Source of the DNA: Garcia nutans
Taxonomy: Eukaryota > Streptophyta > Magnoliopsida > Malpighiales > Euphorbiaceae
Assembly (NCBI GenBank): GCA_947685225.1
Contig: CANTUV010000008.1
Location: forward strand, 34,774,001 to 34,838,000
Reading direction: 5' to 3'
DNA length: 64,000 bases
In this document: piece after piece, positions 21,321 to 33,328 of the stretch
How positions within the stretch are numbered: the first letter of the stretch is position 1
Layout of the letters: the number at the start of each line of letters is the position of its first letter
Position numbers and translations under genes: made by a program
The notes under the pieces: model-generated
The model's input: only the letters and a program-made list of their open reading frames with translations
The model's database searches: none
Told to the model about the DNA's origin: nothing

Positions 21321-24129
21321 TGTAATATCCTCATTTATGCCCTAGAAGTTTTGCATATTGTTGTTGTTGTTATTGTTATATATTGGATTGAATATATGTG
21401 TTAAATTGTAAGAGAAAAGAAATTGAGAAGAGAAAGTATATGTATATGTATTTTGGGAAGAAATAGGGTTTAGAGACAAATTTATATGTTGTGTATATGT
21501 TAATATATATGACATATAAAGTGGTCAAAAGGCTTGGTCAATGCAAGAGAAGATATTTATTTGAGATTGGTAAATTACTTAATTGGGCACATATAAGACA
21601 AAAAGATAATTATGTGAATAAGGGCACTTTGGTAATTGCTTGGATAAAATCACATGGTGGATATTTAAAGAAGGTTTGATTTGTGTTTTCTTCATCATTT
21701 CTTCTTCTTCTTCTTGTTGATGGCCGGCCCTCCATAGCCAAAGAGAAAGAAAGAGACAAGTGATGGTTTTGATGATTTCAAGCTTAAATTGAAGAAAGAT
21801 TAAGTGTTCAAGTGTTGATTTAAGAAGTTTTTAACTAAGGTAAGATCTTTTCTCTAATTTCTTCAATTATTTTGAAGTGGTATGATTAAGTTGCTTATGG
21901 TATGATTGTAAGTATTGATTTTGCTTGATAGATGAGAAGTTGGGTTGGTGTGGGTGATGGAAGAGTAAGATTGGTGTTTAGTGAAATTGTTTCTGTTTTA
22001 GGATTAGTAAAGGCTGTGACTTGTATGATTTTTAATTAATTTTAGAAAAATGTTCTTGAAGTGAATTTTTGATATGTTGTGCCTCTATGAGTCTAGAATG
22101 ACTGAAAAATATGTTGATTCGATTTTGGAATGGTTATGAGTTTAGAAAAATTATTTTCATTAGACCTGTTCCAGCAGGTACCTTAACTGGGACAGCTATA
22201 TTTCGGGATTTTTAATAAAATGTAGAAAAATCATATTCAATTGAATTTTGGATATGTTGTTGCTTAGTGAGTCTAATATTTGAGAAAAATAATTTGGAAC
22301 CACGTTGATTGAATTTGATTTATGGAATTCACAAAGTTCAGAACTGCTGCCAGGATGCAGGGCAATTGGGGCAGTCTGGTTAGGTGAACTATTTGACCAA
22401 GATTTTGTGTTCAGTTTGATCTGAAATTTTAAAGGGATGATTTTAAGATACAAAACTAAATTCTGTAAAAATTTTAGAATTTTTAGTCAAGTAGATTATT
22501 TTATACAATTTTTCAAAATAAGGATAAAATGGAGTTTAAAACCAGAATGTACTATTTATGGTTAGGGTTTTAATTCTTTGTTCTTCTTGCATTGCTTTGG
22601 TTCTCCAAAGGTAGGTTGGTCCTTAAACCTAACCCTAAACACTTTAAACACACTTGAATCAATGAATGTTATAATCAATTGTTCTTTGCCCTAATTGCAT
22701 TGTTGAGATTGAACAATGTTATGTTGTGCATTGTGAATGGTAATGTGTTTCATGAGTAATGTGGAATGAAATGTTGATATTTATGAATGATGCTATGTGA
22801 GATATAATGTGATCATGGATGAGATATATATATATATATATACTTGAATAATGAGATGTTATATTATGAAATGAAATGTGAAGCCATTGTTATTGGCTAA
22901 GATGATGTAATTGAAAGAAAGAAGGCATGTTTGCCTAAATGTGATGAGAATTGAGAATGGAAATGAATTGTTTGTTTAATATGTTATTCAGTTTCAGAGT
23001 TCTGGATTTGGGTGGCATGCCTAAGAAATGATGAAAGGTAACAGTCTTGCCGGGTTGAGGACCTCCTCATAGGTGTTGAGTTGATGGTCCAAGAGACTGG
23101 GTCTGTTACACTATGAGATACATGATTTGTAACAGTCTTGCCGGGTTGAGGATCTCCTCATATGTGTTGAGTTGATGATCCAAGAGACTGGGTCTGTTAC
23201 ACTATCCATGGATAGAGATACATGTATATACATTGCCTACGGGCGTGATTATTGTGACTATGAACCAAAGCAGTAACTCTGAACTCTGAATATCGTATTA
23301 AATACTTGTTGGGCCCATAGGTGTCAAGGTTATATGAATGTCCTAAATAATGTTATGAGTTTAATGAAATGAGATGTTGGTTATGGAGTATGATTGATTA
23401 ATGTTGAATGTGAAAAGATGTTGAAATGTGGTATGCTCATATGACTATGATTTGTGAAATGCATAATTGTGTGGTTAACTTTATATTTATGATGTTGATC
23501 TTATCAATAACATATGTGGCATTGCATTTCATTAAAGCATACCGTTAGCATGTTTTATCTTACTAAGCCGTTGGCTTAGCGCGATAGTGTTTAATCGCGC
23601 AGGTAGTAGAGTGGATAGAGTTGAACCCGAGAGTTCATCAAGACCTTGTGAGAGTAGACCTTGAAGAATCCATTTTGGGAGCTTAAAGATCATAGCAGAC
23701 TTGCCAATCATGTATAAATTTTATGTGTTGTAAAACTTGAGTTTTGATGTATATGAATTTGTAAATATGTAAATATTTTATAACTTCCGCTGTGTAATAT
23801 TTAAATATGGGGGTTGTCCCAAAACCTTTATTTTATGTTGTACTAGAAGTGTAAATCCTTTTTGCAGGTTGTAGTTGAGGTTACAAGGGGGATTTATTGG
23901 GAGTGTACTGAGAATGATTTTGTTTGCATTGGTTTGTGTAAAATGTTTTTAAAAATAAGAAAAAAAAAACGATTTTGTCGACACTTGGGACTCAATTTTT
24001 AGGCGAAACTATGGCAAAAATTTTGTAAAAATCGGAACTAAAATTTGACTAAGTAAAATTGGTAGCAACATTAGGTTAGTGTGGCGCTTCTACTCAGCTT
24101 ACATATGTAGGTTGGGAAGGGGTGTTACA
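21321..24129 (+). repeat. Chromo-1 5' LTR
   Basis: TGTAATATCC...GGTGTTACA. It contains a 91 bp tandem duplication (AACAGTCTTGCCGGGTTGAG near 23040 and 23130), a (TA)n run near 22826, and the stem-loop pair TAAGCC-GTT-GGCTTA and GCGCGAT...ATCGCGC near 23568-23602. No gene inside. Confidence 0.95.
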
Positions 24130-24136
24130 ATTGTTT

Positions 24137-24173
24137 TGGTATCAGAGCCTAGGTTTGAGATTCTCAACCTAGG
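24137..24173 (+). promoter_or_regulatory. Primer-binding site and adjoining stem-loop
   Basis: TGGTATCAGAGC at 24137-24148 is complementary to initiator tRNA-Met. It runs straight into CCTAGGTT (from 24148) and AACCTAGG (to 24173), which pair, with GAG-ATT-CTC continuing the stem after a one-base bulge. Confidence 0.85.
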
Positions 24174-24293
24174 TAAAATGTAATAAAAAGAATATTTTTA
24201 CTTAAAAAGTGGTTTTGAATAACATATACATTTGAGATTGGCAGTCTCTGATCTTTAATAAGATATAATCTGCTGTGTTTGCAGTGTTAGGTT

Positions 24294-27200
24294 GTGATGG
24301 ATTCTCACTCACGTCAGTCGATTGAGGGTAGTGCCGAGAGTATTGCTCCTGCTGAGGGAGCTAGGGTTGATAGTGTTGAGGAGGCACCTGTTTCGGTGTC
24401 GGGTAGACCAGCTGGGGAGGAGGTTCCGCCAGCCTGGTTTAGGCCTATGATGGAAGCTATGAGACAAGCACCTGTGCAACCACAGCCACCGCCACCACCC
24501 CCTCAGCCTTCAGTACCAGTAAGGCACTATGATAAGCTAAGGAAATATGGAGCAGAGGATTTCTTTGGTACAGTTGATCTGGCTGTAGCAGAACAGTGGC
24601 TTGATAGAGTTCAGAGGGTATTTGTGCAGTTGCAAGCCACTTCAGAGGAGAAGTTTGATTATGCAAGATCTTTGCTATAGAAGGATGCCTACGACTAGTG
24701 GAAGACAGTGCCCCATTCTATGGATGATCCTCCAACACTGTCTTACACTGATTTTCTGAGGGAATTTGAGTTGAAGTATACTCCTAGGGAGTATAAAGAT
24801 GGGAAGAAAAGAGAGTTTCTAGATTTGAAGCAAGATCATCGGACCGTAACTGAATATGAAGTTTAGTTTATTCGACTGAGTCAGTATGCTGGGGGTATCA
24901 TTGCTGATGAGATTGATAGATGTCGGCGATTTGAGGAGGGATTGAGACCCTCGATCATGTGCTTAGTGGCTGGATCCAGATATCAGGATTTCTCACAGCT
25001 TGTGGCAGCAGCTCGAAGTGTAGAGCGAGCTCAAGTTATTGCAGCTGTTTCAGAGGAGGAGGTTAGGGTTAGAAGGCCCCAGTTAGAGGCAGGGTCTTCT
25101 TCTGCGAAGAGGGGTAGAGGAAGTTTTGTTCCTCGGAGTAGTAGGAGCCAGAGACAAGCGGGTAGGTCAGTGCAGTTCCAGAGGCAGAGATTTAGACCTG
25201 CAGCTTCAGTAGCGAGTGCTCCTACTCCTGGAATTCAGAGATCCACCTTACCTGTGTGTGACCAGTGTGGTGGAAGACATGGGGGCGTTTGTTGGAGGTA
25301 CAGTAGATCAGCTGTATGCTTCAAGTGTGGATCACCTGACCACTTTGTGAGAGACTGTCCTGAGAGGCAGGAGCTGATGCTAGTGGATTCTGCTGCTTCT
25401 CGAGCTAGTGTGAGGGGAGGCAGAGGAGGCAGAGGTGCCAGTCGGGGAGGTAGATCAGGATTCAGTTCTAGAGGAGGTGCTACATCCAGGGAGGGTAGAT
25501 CAGAGGAGGTTGGATCTTCCCAGAGGATGTATGTTATGCAGAGGCAGCCAGATACATCGGCAGTCATAGCTGGTACTTTTTCTTTATTTAATACTCCAGT
25601 ACTTTCTTTAATTGATCCGGGTTCCACGCATTCATATGTTAGTGTATCTGTTTTGCATGTCTCTGATTTGCATGCTGAGTCCCTAGGATTTGATGTGTTG
25701 GTGACAAATCCGTTAGGGCATAGTGTGGTTGTGAGTAAGGTGCATAGAGATAGTGCAGTAGTGGTGCAGGGTGAGGAGTTCTTAGGGGATTTGATTGAGA
25801 TGCCATTTAAGGAATATGATGTGATCTTAGGTATGGATTGGCTATCTCGACATGGAGCGGTGGTAGATTGTAAGAAGAAAATTGTTTCTTTGAAAACTGT
25901 TGATGGTAGAGAGGTGATAGTATCTAATGAGCAGGAACAGCTAGCCTCCTTATTTGTTTCAGCTGTTGCAGCCAGGAGGTTGATTAGAAAGGGATGTGAA
26001 GCCTATCTTGCTCATGTGGTAGATACTAGAGTAAGAAGTTCTCCCATTGATAGCATTGCCACAGTTGCAGAGTTCCCAGATGTGTTTCCAGAGGAGTTGC
26101 CAGGATTGCCTCCTGAGAGAGAGGTGGAGTTCGGTATTGAATTGTTGCCTGGTACCACTCCTATCTCTATTACTCCTTATAGAATGGCACCAGCAGAATT
26201 GAGGGAGTTGAAAGTGCAATTACAGGAGTTGTTGGACAAAGGATTTATTCGCCCCAGTGTTTCTCCTTGGGGAGCTCCTGTTCTATTTGTGAAAAAGAAA
26301 GATGGTACTATGAGGTTGTGTATCGATTATAGGCAATTGAATAAAGTGACTATTAAAAATAAATATCCTTTGCCTAGAATCGATGATCTCTTTGATCAGT
26401 TGAAGGGAGCGTCAGTGTTCTCCAAAATTGATTTGAGATCTGGGTATCATCAGTTGAGAGTCAAAGCTGAAGATGTTCCTAAGACCGCTTTTCGGACCAG
26501 GTATGGGCATTATGAAATTTTAGTTATGCCTTTTGGTCTGACGAATGCACCTGCAGCTTTCATGGATTGATGAATAGGGTGTTTAGGCCCTATTTGGATC
26601 AGTTTGTAGTGGTCTTCATTGATGATATACTGGTGTATTCGCGGAATGAGGAGGAACATGATATGCATCTGCGGATTGTGTTGCAGATTTTGAGAGAGAG
26701 GCAGTTGTTTGCTAAATTGTCGAAGTGTGAGTTCTGGTTGGATCAGGTAGCTTTTCTCGGACATGTTGTTTCAGCAGAAGGCATTAAAGTTGATCCGAGC
26801 AAAGTTGAAGCTGTATTGAATTGGAATCCACCTAAATCAGTGACAGAGGTTAGAAGTTTTCTGGGTTTGGCAGGCTATTACCGGCGGTTTGTGAAAGGAT
26901 TTTCTTTGATAGCTACTCCACTCACCAGATTGCTTCGTAAGGGAGTGAGATTTGTGTGGACGGATCAGTGTCAGGCTAGCTTTGAGCAGTTGAGAGAAAT
27001 GTTGACTCAAGCGCCTGTTCTAACTTTACCTGTTGAAGGCAAACCATATGTGATCTACAGTGATGCTTCACATAGAGGTTTGGGGTGTGTATTGATGCAA
27101 GAAGGTAAAGTTATAGCTTATGCATCTCGACAGTTGAAACCGCATGAGCTTAACTATCCGATCCATGATTTGGAATTGGCTGCCATTGTTTTTGCATTGA

Positions 27201-28334
27201 AGATTTGGCGCCATTATCTGTTTGGGGAGAAATGTTTCATCTACACTGATCACAAGAGTTTGAAGTATTTGGGTGTCCAGAAAGAACTCAATCTTCGTCA
27301 GAGGAGATGGTTAGAATTGATTAAAGACTACGATTGCTTGATTGACTATCATCCAGGTAAAGCAAATGTTGTTGCTGATGCCTTGAGTCGGAAGTCTTTA
27401 GCTGGTTTAACAGTTTACTCGCTCTCGTTGCTTGTTGAGTTGAGAGCATTGCATGCCAGTTTTGTACCTTGTGTTGATGGTGCATTATTGGCACAGTTGC
27501 AATTGAAGCCGATTTTGTTGGATCAGATCAAAGAGGCTCAATTGGCTGATAAGAAAATTCAGAAGATTATTTCAGATTGTCAGAATGGGAAGACTAGAGA
27601 TTTTGTTGTGAAAGATGATGGGAGTCTCTGGTTTAAGAACCGATTGTGTGTACCCGATAATGCTGATTTGAGAAGAGTCATTTTAGAAGAAGCTCATCAG
27701 TCAATGTTTGCTATACATCCGGGTAATACGAAGATGTATCATGATTTGAGACAGCATTATTGGTGGATTGGTTTGAAGAGAGACATTGCAGATTTTGTGT
27801 CGAAATGTCTCACTTGTCAGAAGGTTAAAGCAGAGCATCAAGTTCCAACCGGGTTGCTTCAACCATTGTCAGTGCCAGAATGGAAGTGGGAAAGAGTGAC
27901 AATGGATTTTGTGTCTGGTTTGCCATTGACACAAAAGAAGCATGATGCCATATGGGTGATTGTGGATAGATTGACTAAAACAGCTCATTTCCTTCCGGTT
28001 CGAATGGATTACTCTTTGGAGAGATTGGCTGAGCTGTATATCCATGAGATTGTGAAACTGCATGGTGTTCCAACTTCTTTAGTGTCTGATCGAGATCCCA
28101 GGTTTACTTCCAGATTTTGGAAGAGTTTGCATAGTGCTTTAGGTTCTCGACTGCACTTCAGCACTGCTTTTCATCCACAGACGGATGGACAGTCAGAGAG
28201 GGTGATACAGATTATTGAGGAACAAGAAAGTGCCATTGGTGAAGATTCTTTGGAAGAATCATGGAAAAGAAGAAGCAACTTGGGAAAGTGAACAATCCAT
28301 GCGAGAACAGTATCCGCAGTTGTTTCAGAGTTGA
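24294..28334 (+). pseudogene. gag-pol: Chromo-1 gag-pol (Ty3/gypsy chromovirus polyprotein), broken
   Basis: ATG at 24294 (MDSHSRQSIEGSAE), 164 bp after the LTR. Gag contains HYDKLRKYGAEDFFG and a CCHC knuckle CFKCGSPDHFVRDC at about residues 342-355. The protease motif is LIDPGSTHSYVS near residue 440. RT follows (PRIDDLFDQLKG, PFGLTNAPAAF, then active site VVFIDDILVYS), RNase H (YSDASHRGLGC, FIYTDHKSLKYL), an integrase zinc region (LTCQKVKAEHQ) and core (MDFVSGLPLTQKKHDAIW, FHPQTDGQSERV). Damage: in-frame TAG at 24678, 24696 and 24864; loss of one T near 26567 splits RT; at about 28215 integrase jumps directly to the last part of the chromodomain (compare 53650-54270 in Chromo-2). The natural stop is TGA 28332-28334. 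Confidence 0.93.
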
Positions 28335-28344
28335 TATCAGGTAA

Positions 28345-28381
28345 TTTCGAGGACGAAATTTTCTTTTTAGAGGGGGAGAAT
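28345..28381 (+). promoter_or_regulatory. Chromo-1 3' hairpin and polypurine tract
   Basis: TTTCGAGGACGAAA (28345-28358) can form a five-base stem with an AGGA loop. The tract AGAGGGGGAGAAT (28369-28381) abuts the 3' LTR. Both recur in Chromo-2 and in the non-coding minus-strand elements. Confidence 0.85.
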
Positions 28382-31190
28382 TGTAATATCCTCATTTATG
28401 CCCTAGAAGTTTTGCATATTGTTGTTGTTGTTATTGTTATATATTGGATTGAATATATGTGTTAAATTGTAAGAGAAAAGAAATTGAGAAGAGAAAGTAT
28501 ATGTATATGTATTTTGGGAAGAAATAGGGTTTAGAGACAAATTTATATGTTGTGTATATGTTAATATATATGACATATAAAGTGGTCAAAAGGCTTGGTC
28601 AATGCAAGAGAAGATATTTATTTGAGATTGGTAAATTACTTAATTGGGCACATATAAGACAAAAAGATAATTATGTGAATAAGGGCACTTTGGTAATTGC
28701 TTGGATAAAATCACATGGTGGATATTTAAAGAAGGTTTGATTTGTGTTTTCTTCATCATTTCTTCTTCTTCTTCTTGTTGATGGCCGGCCCTCCATAGCC
28801 AAAGAGAAAGAAAGAGACAAGTGATGGTTTTGATGATTTCAAGCTTAAATTGAAGAAAGATTAAGTGTTCAAGTGTTGATTTAAGAAGTTTTTAACTAAG
28901 GTAAGATCTTTTCTCTAATTTCTTCAATTATTTTGAAGTGGTATGATTAAGTTGCTTATGGTATGATTGTAAGTATTGATTTTGCTTGATAGATGAGAAG
29001 TTGGGTTGGTGTGGGTGATGGAAGAGTAAGATTGGTGTTTAGTGAAATTGTTTCTGTTTTAGGATTAGTAAAGGCTGTGACTTGTATGATTTTTAATTAA
29101 TTTTAGAAAAATGTTCTTGAAGTGAATTTTTGATATGTTGTGCCTCTATGAGTCTAGAATGACTGAAAAATATGTTGATTCGATTTTGGAATGGTTATGA
29201 GTTTAGAAAAATTATTTTCATTAGACCTGTTCCAGCAGGTACCTTAACTGGGACAGCTATATTTCGGGATTTTTAATAAAATGTAGAAAAATCATATTCA
29301 ATTGAATTTTGGATATGTTGTTGCTTAGTGAGTCTAATATTTGAGAAAAATAATTTGGAACCACGTTGATTGAATTTGATTTATGGAATTCACAAAGTTC
29401 AGAACTGCTGCCAGGATGCAGGGCAATTGGGGCAGTCTGGTTAGGTGAACTATTTGACCAAGATTTTGTGTTCAGTTTGATCTGAAATTTTAAAGGGATG
29501 ATTTTAAGATACAAAACTAAATTCTGTAAAAATTTTAGAATTTTTAGTCAAGTAGATTATTTTATACAATTTTTCAAAATAAGGATAAAATGGAGTTTAA
29601 AACCAGAATGTACTATTTATGGTTAGGGTTTTAATTCTTTGTTCTTCTTGCATTGCTTTGGTTCTCCAAAGGTAGGTTGGTCCTTAAACCTAACCCTAAA
29701 CACTTTAAACACACTTGAATCAATGAATGTTATAATCAATTGTTCTTTGCCCTAATTGCATTGTTGAGATTGAACAATGTTATGTTGTGCATTGTGAATG
29801 GTAATGTGTTTCATGAGTAATGTGGAATGAAATGTTGATATTTATGAATGATGCTATGTGAGATATAATGTGATCATGGATGAGATATATATATATATAT
29901 ATACTTGAATAATGAGATGTTATATTATGAAATGAAATGTGAAGCCATTGTTATTGGCTAAGATGATGTAATTGAAAGAAAGAAGGCATGTTTGCCTAAA
30001 TGTGATGAGAATTGAGAATGGAAATGAATTGTTTGTTTAATATGTTATTCAGTTTCAGAGTTCTGGATTTGGGTGGCATGCCTAAGAAATGATGAAAGGT
30101 AACAGTCTTGCCGGGTTGAGGACCTCCTCATAGGTGTTGAGTTGATGGTCCAAGAGACTGGGTCTGTTACACTATGAGATACATGATTTGTAACAGTCTT
30201 GCCGGGTTGAGGATCTCCTCATATGTGTTGAGTTGATGATCCAAGAGACTGGGTCTGTTACACTATCCATGGATAGAGATACATGTATATACATTGCCTA
30301 CGGGCGTGATTATTGTGACTATGAACCAAAGCAGTAACTCTGAACTCTGAATATCGTATTAAATACTTGTTGGGCCCATAGGTGTCAAGGTTATATGAAT
30401 GTCCTAAATAATGTTATGAGTTTAATGAAATGAGATGTTGGTTATGGAGTATGATTGATTAATGTTGAATGTGAAAAGATGTTGAAATGTGGTATGCTCA
30501 TATGACTATGATTTGTGAAATGCATAATTGTGTGGTTAACTTTATATTTATGATGTTGATCTTATCAATAACATATGTGGCATTGCATTTCATTAAAGCA
30601 TACCGTTAGCATGTTTTATCTTACTAAGCCGTTGGCTTAGCGCGATAGTGTTTAATCGCGCAGGTAGTAGAGTGGATAGAGTTGAACCCGAGAGTTCATC
30701 AAGACCTTGTGAGAGTAGACCTTGAAGAATCCATTTTGGGAGCTTAAAGATCATAGCAGACTTGCCAATCATGTATAAATTTTATGTGTTGTAAAACTTG
30801 AGTTTTGATGTATATGAATTTGTAAATATGTAAATATTTTATAACTTCCGCTGTGTAATATTTAAATATGGGGGTTGTCCCAAAACCTTTATTTTATGTT
30901 GTACTAGAAGTGTAAATCCTTTTTGCAGGTTGTAGTTGAGGTTACAAGGGGGATTTATTGGGAGTGTACTGAGAATGATTTTGTTTGCATTGGTTTGTGT
31001 AAAATGTTTTTAAAAATAAGAAAAAAAAAACGGTTTTGTCGACACTTGGGACTCAATTTTTAGGCGAAACTATGGCAAAAATTTTGTAAAAATCGGAACT
31101 AAAATTTGACTAAGTAAAATTGGTAGCAACATTAGGTTAGTGTGGCGCTTCTACTCAGCTTACATATGTAGGTTGGGAAGGGGTGTTACA
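28382..31190 (+). repeat. Chromo-1 3' LTR
   Basis: 2809 bp, the same length as 21321-24129 and matching wherever compared, apart from the base at 31033. Confidence 0.95.
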
Positions 31191-31195
31191 CAAGC
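31191..31195. repeat. Target-site duplication CAAGC (right copy)
   Basis: Partner of 21316-21320. Confidence 0.92.
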
Positions 31196-32838
31196 ATGGG
31201 CCCAAAAGACACTAATATGCCATTCAACTTTCAGAGTTAATGTTTTGGTTCAATTATCACATTTATCATTATCATTATCCCAACTAGGCTTCAAGGGGAA
31301 CAAAGCATGCTAAGTATCAACCCAACTTGGCTTCAAGAACCAAACCCAACCTAGCTTCAAGGGTTGTAACATCTCAACTAGGCTTCAAGGACTAGATCCA
31401 ACCAAGCTTCAAGGGGAGTTAAGCATGCTAAACTTCAATCCAACTTGGCTTCAAGGATCAAGCCCAACCTAGCTTCAAGATATTGTAACCATTAGGCATG
31501 CCACCAACAACAAAACTCTGAAAATGGCATAACATATTAGACACACAATTCATTCATTATTTCATTATCAATTTCATTCTCATTTTCTTATCATCATTTA
31601 GGCATCCATGCCTCAATCATCTCATTTGCATCATTATAGCCAACAACAATGGCTTCACATCTCATCAATAGAGTATACATAACCAATTGCATTGGACATA
31701 TATTTTGAATTCATCATCATCTAGGCAAACATGCCCCATTTATTTCATTTGAATCATTATAGCCAACCACAATGGCATCACATCTCATCATTTCTCAATT
31801 CACATTAAAGCAATTCATCATTAAAGTATTTATCATAACCAATTGCATTGCACATACCTTTTGAATGATCATCATATCTTTCACATTATACAAATCATAA
31901 CATTAATCAAATAGTAATAACGATATAGTAGATTACTTAACACATTTATAACCAAATGTGTTAAGTCTCAAAATCATGTAAAAGAATGCATCCATGTAAG
32001 TTTGTACTTACCTCAAGAGCAACTCACATCAATCTATACACTTCCTCTTCCAAGAATTCTTCACACCTAGGTTAAGGCAACTCAACCTCTTCACAACCTA
32101 ATCCAAAAGGAAGAATACACACTTACTTACAAATACACATGAATTCCAATACACTTAGTCACCTATTAGTCTCATACTAGACCCATATATCACAAATTTT
32201 AAACCAAAACCATTATCTAAGTCCCCACGGTCGTGGCCTCACAACCCCACGGCCGTGGGTTAGCAAACGAATCTGCCCACTTTTCTCTAAACCCCCACGG
32301 TCGTGTCCCTCACTTACCACGACCGTGGCACTCATTTGCCACGACCGTGGCATCCATTTTTCCTCTGTTTCGTACCAAACTCATGTATTCTGTGTTTTTA
32401 ACTTCAATAAACACAAACATATAGAAAATCCAAGATAATAATTGATCAAACTCATAACATACATCAATTACCAATTAACTTAACACTTATATAACTTCAG
32501 CATCTCATAATAATAATCATTATATACATCATCCATATATCAATTATTCAATTCCCCAACTCATTTATATTAAACCCTTACTAAACAATTTCAATAATCC
32601 ATCATCATCCTCACAAATAACCATATTATCATCATCTAAATACCAATTCAACATATCTATATACTTCAATCTTTCATTATCATCATCTTCACACACTAAC
32701 CATATGAAATATAAGCTCAATCAATAGAAATCAATACAAGGAAATGAATACTTACTTGAATATTTTGCCAAATCTTCAATATCCACCTTCAATTCTCTCA
32801 AAACCCTTATGAATTTGATGTGTATGTAAATAAAATCA

Positions 32839-32879
<41 letters not shown>

Positions 32880-32970
32880 ACGTTCAAGAACAAGAAGAAG
32901 AAGAAGAAGAAGAAGAAGAAAGAAAGAAAGAAAATCTTCTTTCTTTATTCAAACTTATCATATATATATA
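31196..32970 (-). repeat. 5' LTR, 5' portion (minus element), truncated
   Basis: Continues the LTR broken at 21320. The reverse complement resembles the solo LTR 36227-38784: both carry TTCAGAGTT, CTTGAAGCC(T/A)AGTTG-like minisatellites (here 31268-31490, about seven units) and CCACGGCCGTGG-type palindromes (here 32227-32358). It includes (CT)n at 32841-32877 and (AAG)n at about 32892-32930. It stops at the GC-rich repeat before reaching the expected LTR start. Confidence 0.75.
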
Positions 32971-33328
32971 TGGAAGAATTGGTACTGGATTGTGCTTGCT
33001 GGCTCTCTTAAGGGAGAGGTTAGGTGTTCGATCCGGGGAGGCGACTTGAATGGTTTGTACACCATTTAGGCCAAATAAACAAATCCTGTTGGAGGGCCCG
33101 TGAGGGCAGTCCAGTACTGTGGCAGGCCTATTGGATTGAGGGCGGGTCGAAGGGCCCAAGATCACCTGACAGCTGGGCCGGTGACCGTCCGGGCAGCTGA
33201 GTGGAATGCTACAGTTAAAAAGGCACCTTTTTAACTGTAGCATCCCACTCAGCTGCCCGGACGGTCACCGGCCCAGCTGTCAGGTGATCTTGGGCCCTTC
33301 GACCCGCCCTCAACCCAACAGGCCTGCC
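32971..33328. repeat. GC-rich inverted repeat, left part (unit F1 and start of unit R)
   Basis: Unit F1 is 32971-33213 (243 bp, TGGAAGAATTGG to GAATGCTACA), followed by GTTAAAAAGG, a CA centre and the reverse complement from 33226. The reverse unit runs to 33328, where Chromo-2 is inserted, and resumes at 57049. F1 plus tail and the reassembled R are both 253 bp and nearly complementary. F1 contains GGTGTTCGATCC, close to a Pol III B box, and GGCCGGTGACCGTCC, loosely like the 5S rRNA C box. It is far more GC-rich than its surroundings. Not recognised as a known family. Confidence 0.85.

Larger units (their letters stand above)
21321..31190 (+). mobile_element. Chromo-1, Tekay/Del-type Ty3/gypsy chromovirus, very recent, defective
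   Basis: Two LTRs of exactly equal length (2809 bp), perfect TSD CAAGC, intact primer site and purine tract. The interior encodes gag-protease-RT-RNase H-integrase in gypsy order, but has three amber codons in gag, a frameshift in RT and a deletion removing the end of integrase and most of the chromodomain. The only LTR difference I noticed by eye is A at 23972 versus G at 31033. The LTRs say young while the coding region is dead, so the copy was probably mobilised in trans. Confidence 0.95.
16057..32970 (-). mobile_element. Non-coding LTR element (LARD-like), split by Chromo-1
   Basis: Minus-strand order: remnant 5' LTR (32970-31196 plus 21320-20529), altered primer site, 3.47 kb non-coding interior, purine tract AAGGGGGAGAGAAT at about 17057-17070, then the palindromic 3' LTR. 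Chromo-1 (21321-31190) interrupts the 5' LTR. The true 5' LTR start is missing, cut by the GC-rich repeat at 32971. Long LTRs with a non-coding interior of this size fit the published description of LARDs; a heavily mutated chromovirus is the alternative. Confidence 0.65.

Noticed and set aside
21491..21679. 62-codon ORF repeated at 28552-28740
   Set aside because: Present twice only because it lies in both Chromo-1 LTRs; no protein features.
23040..23205. Regularly spaced repeats in LTRs considered as a CRISPR-like or regulatory array
   Set aside because: Only two 91 bp copies, present in both LTRs, with no spacer-like diversity; a simple tandem duplication in a eukaryotic LTR.
33226..33328. 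A true 5S rRNA or tRNA gene in the GC-rich repeat
   Set aside because: Only short C-box-like and B-box-like words match; the rest does not fold or align as 5S rRNA or tRNA.
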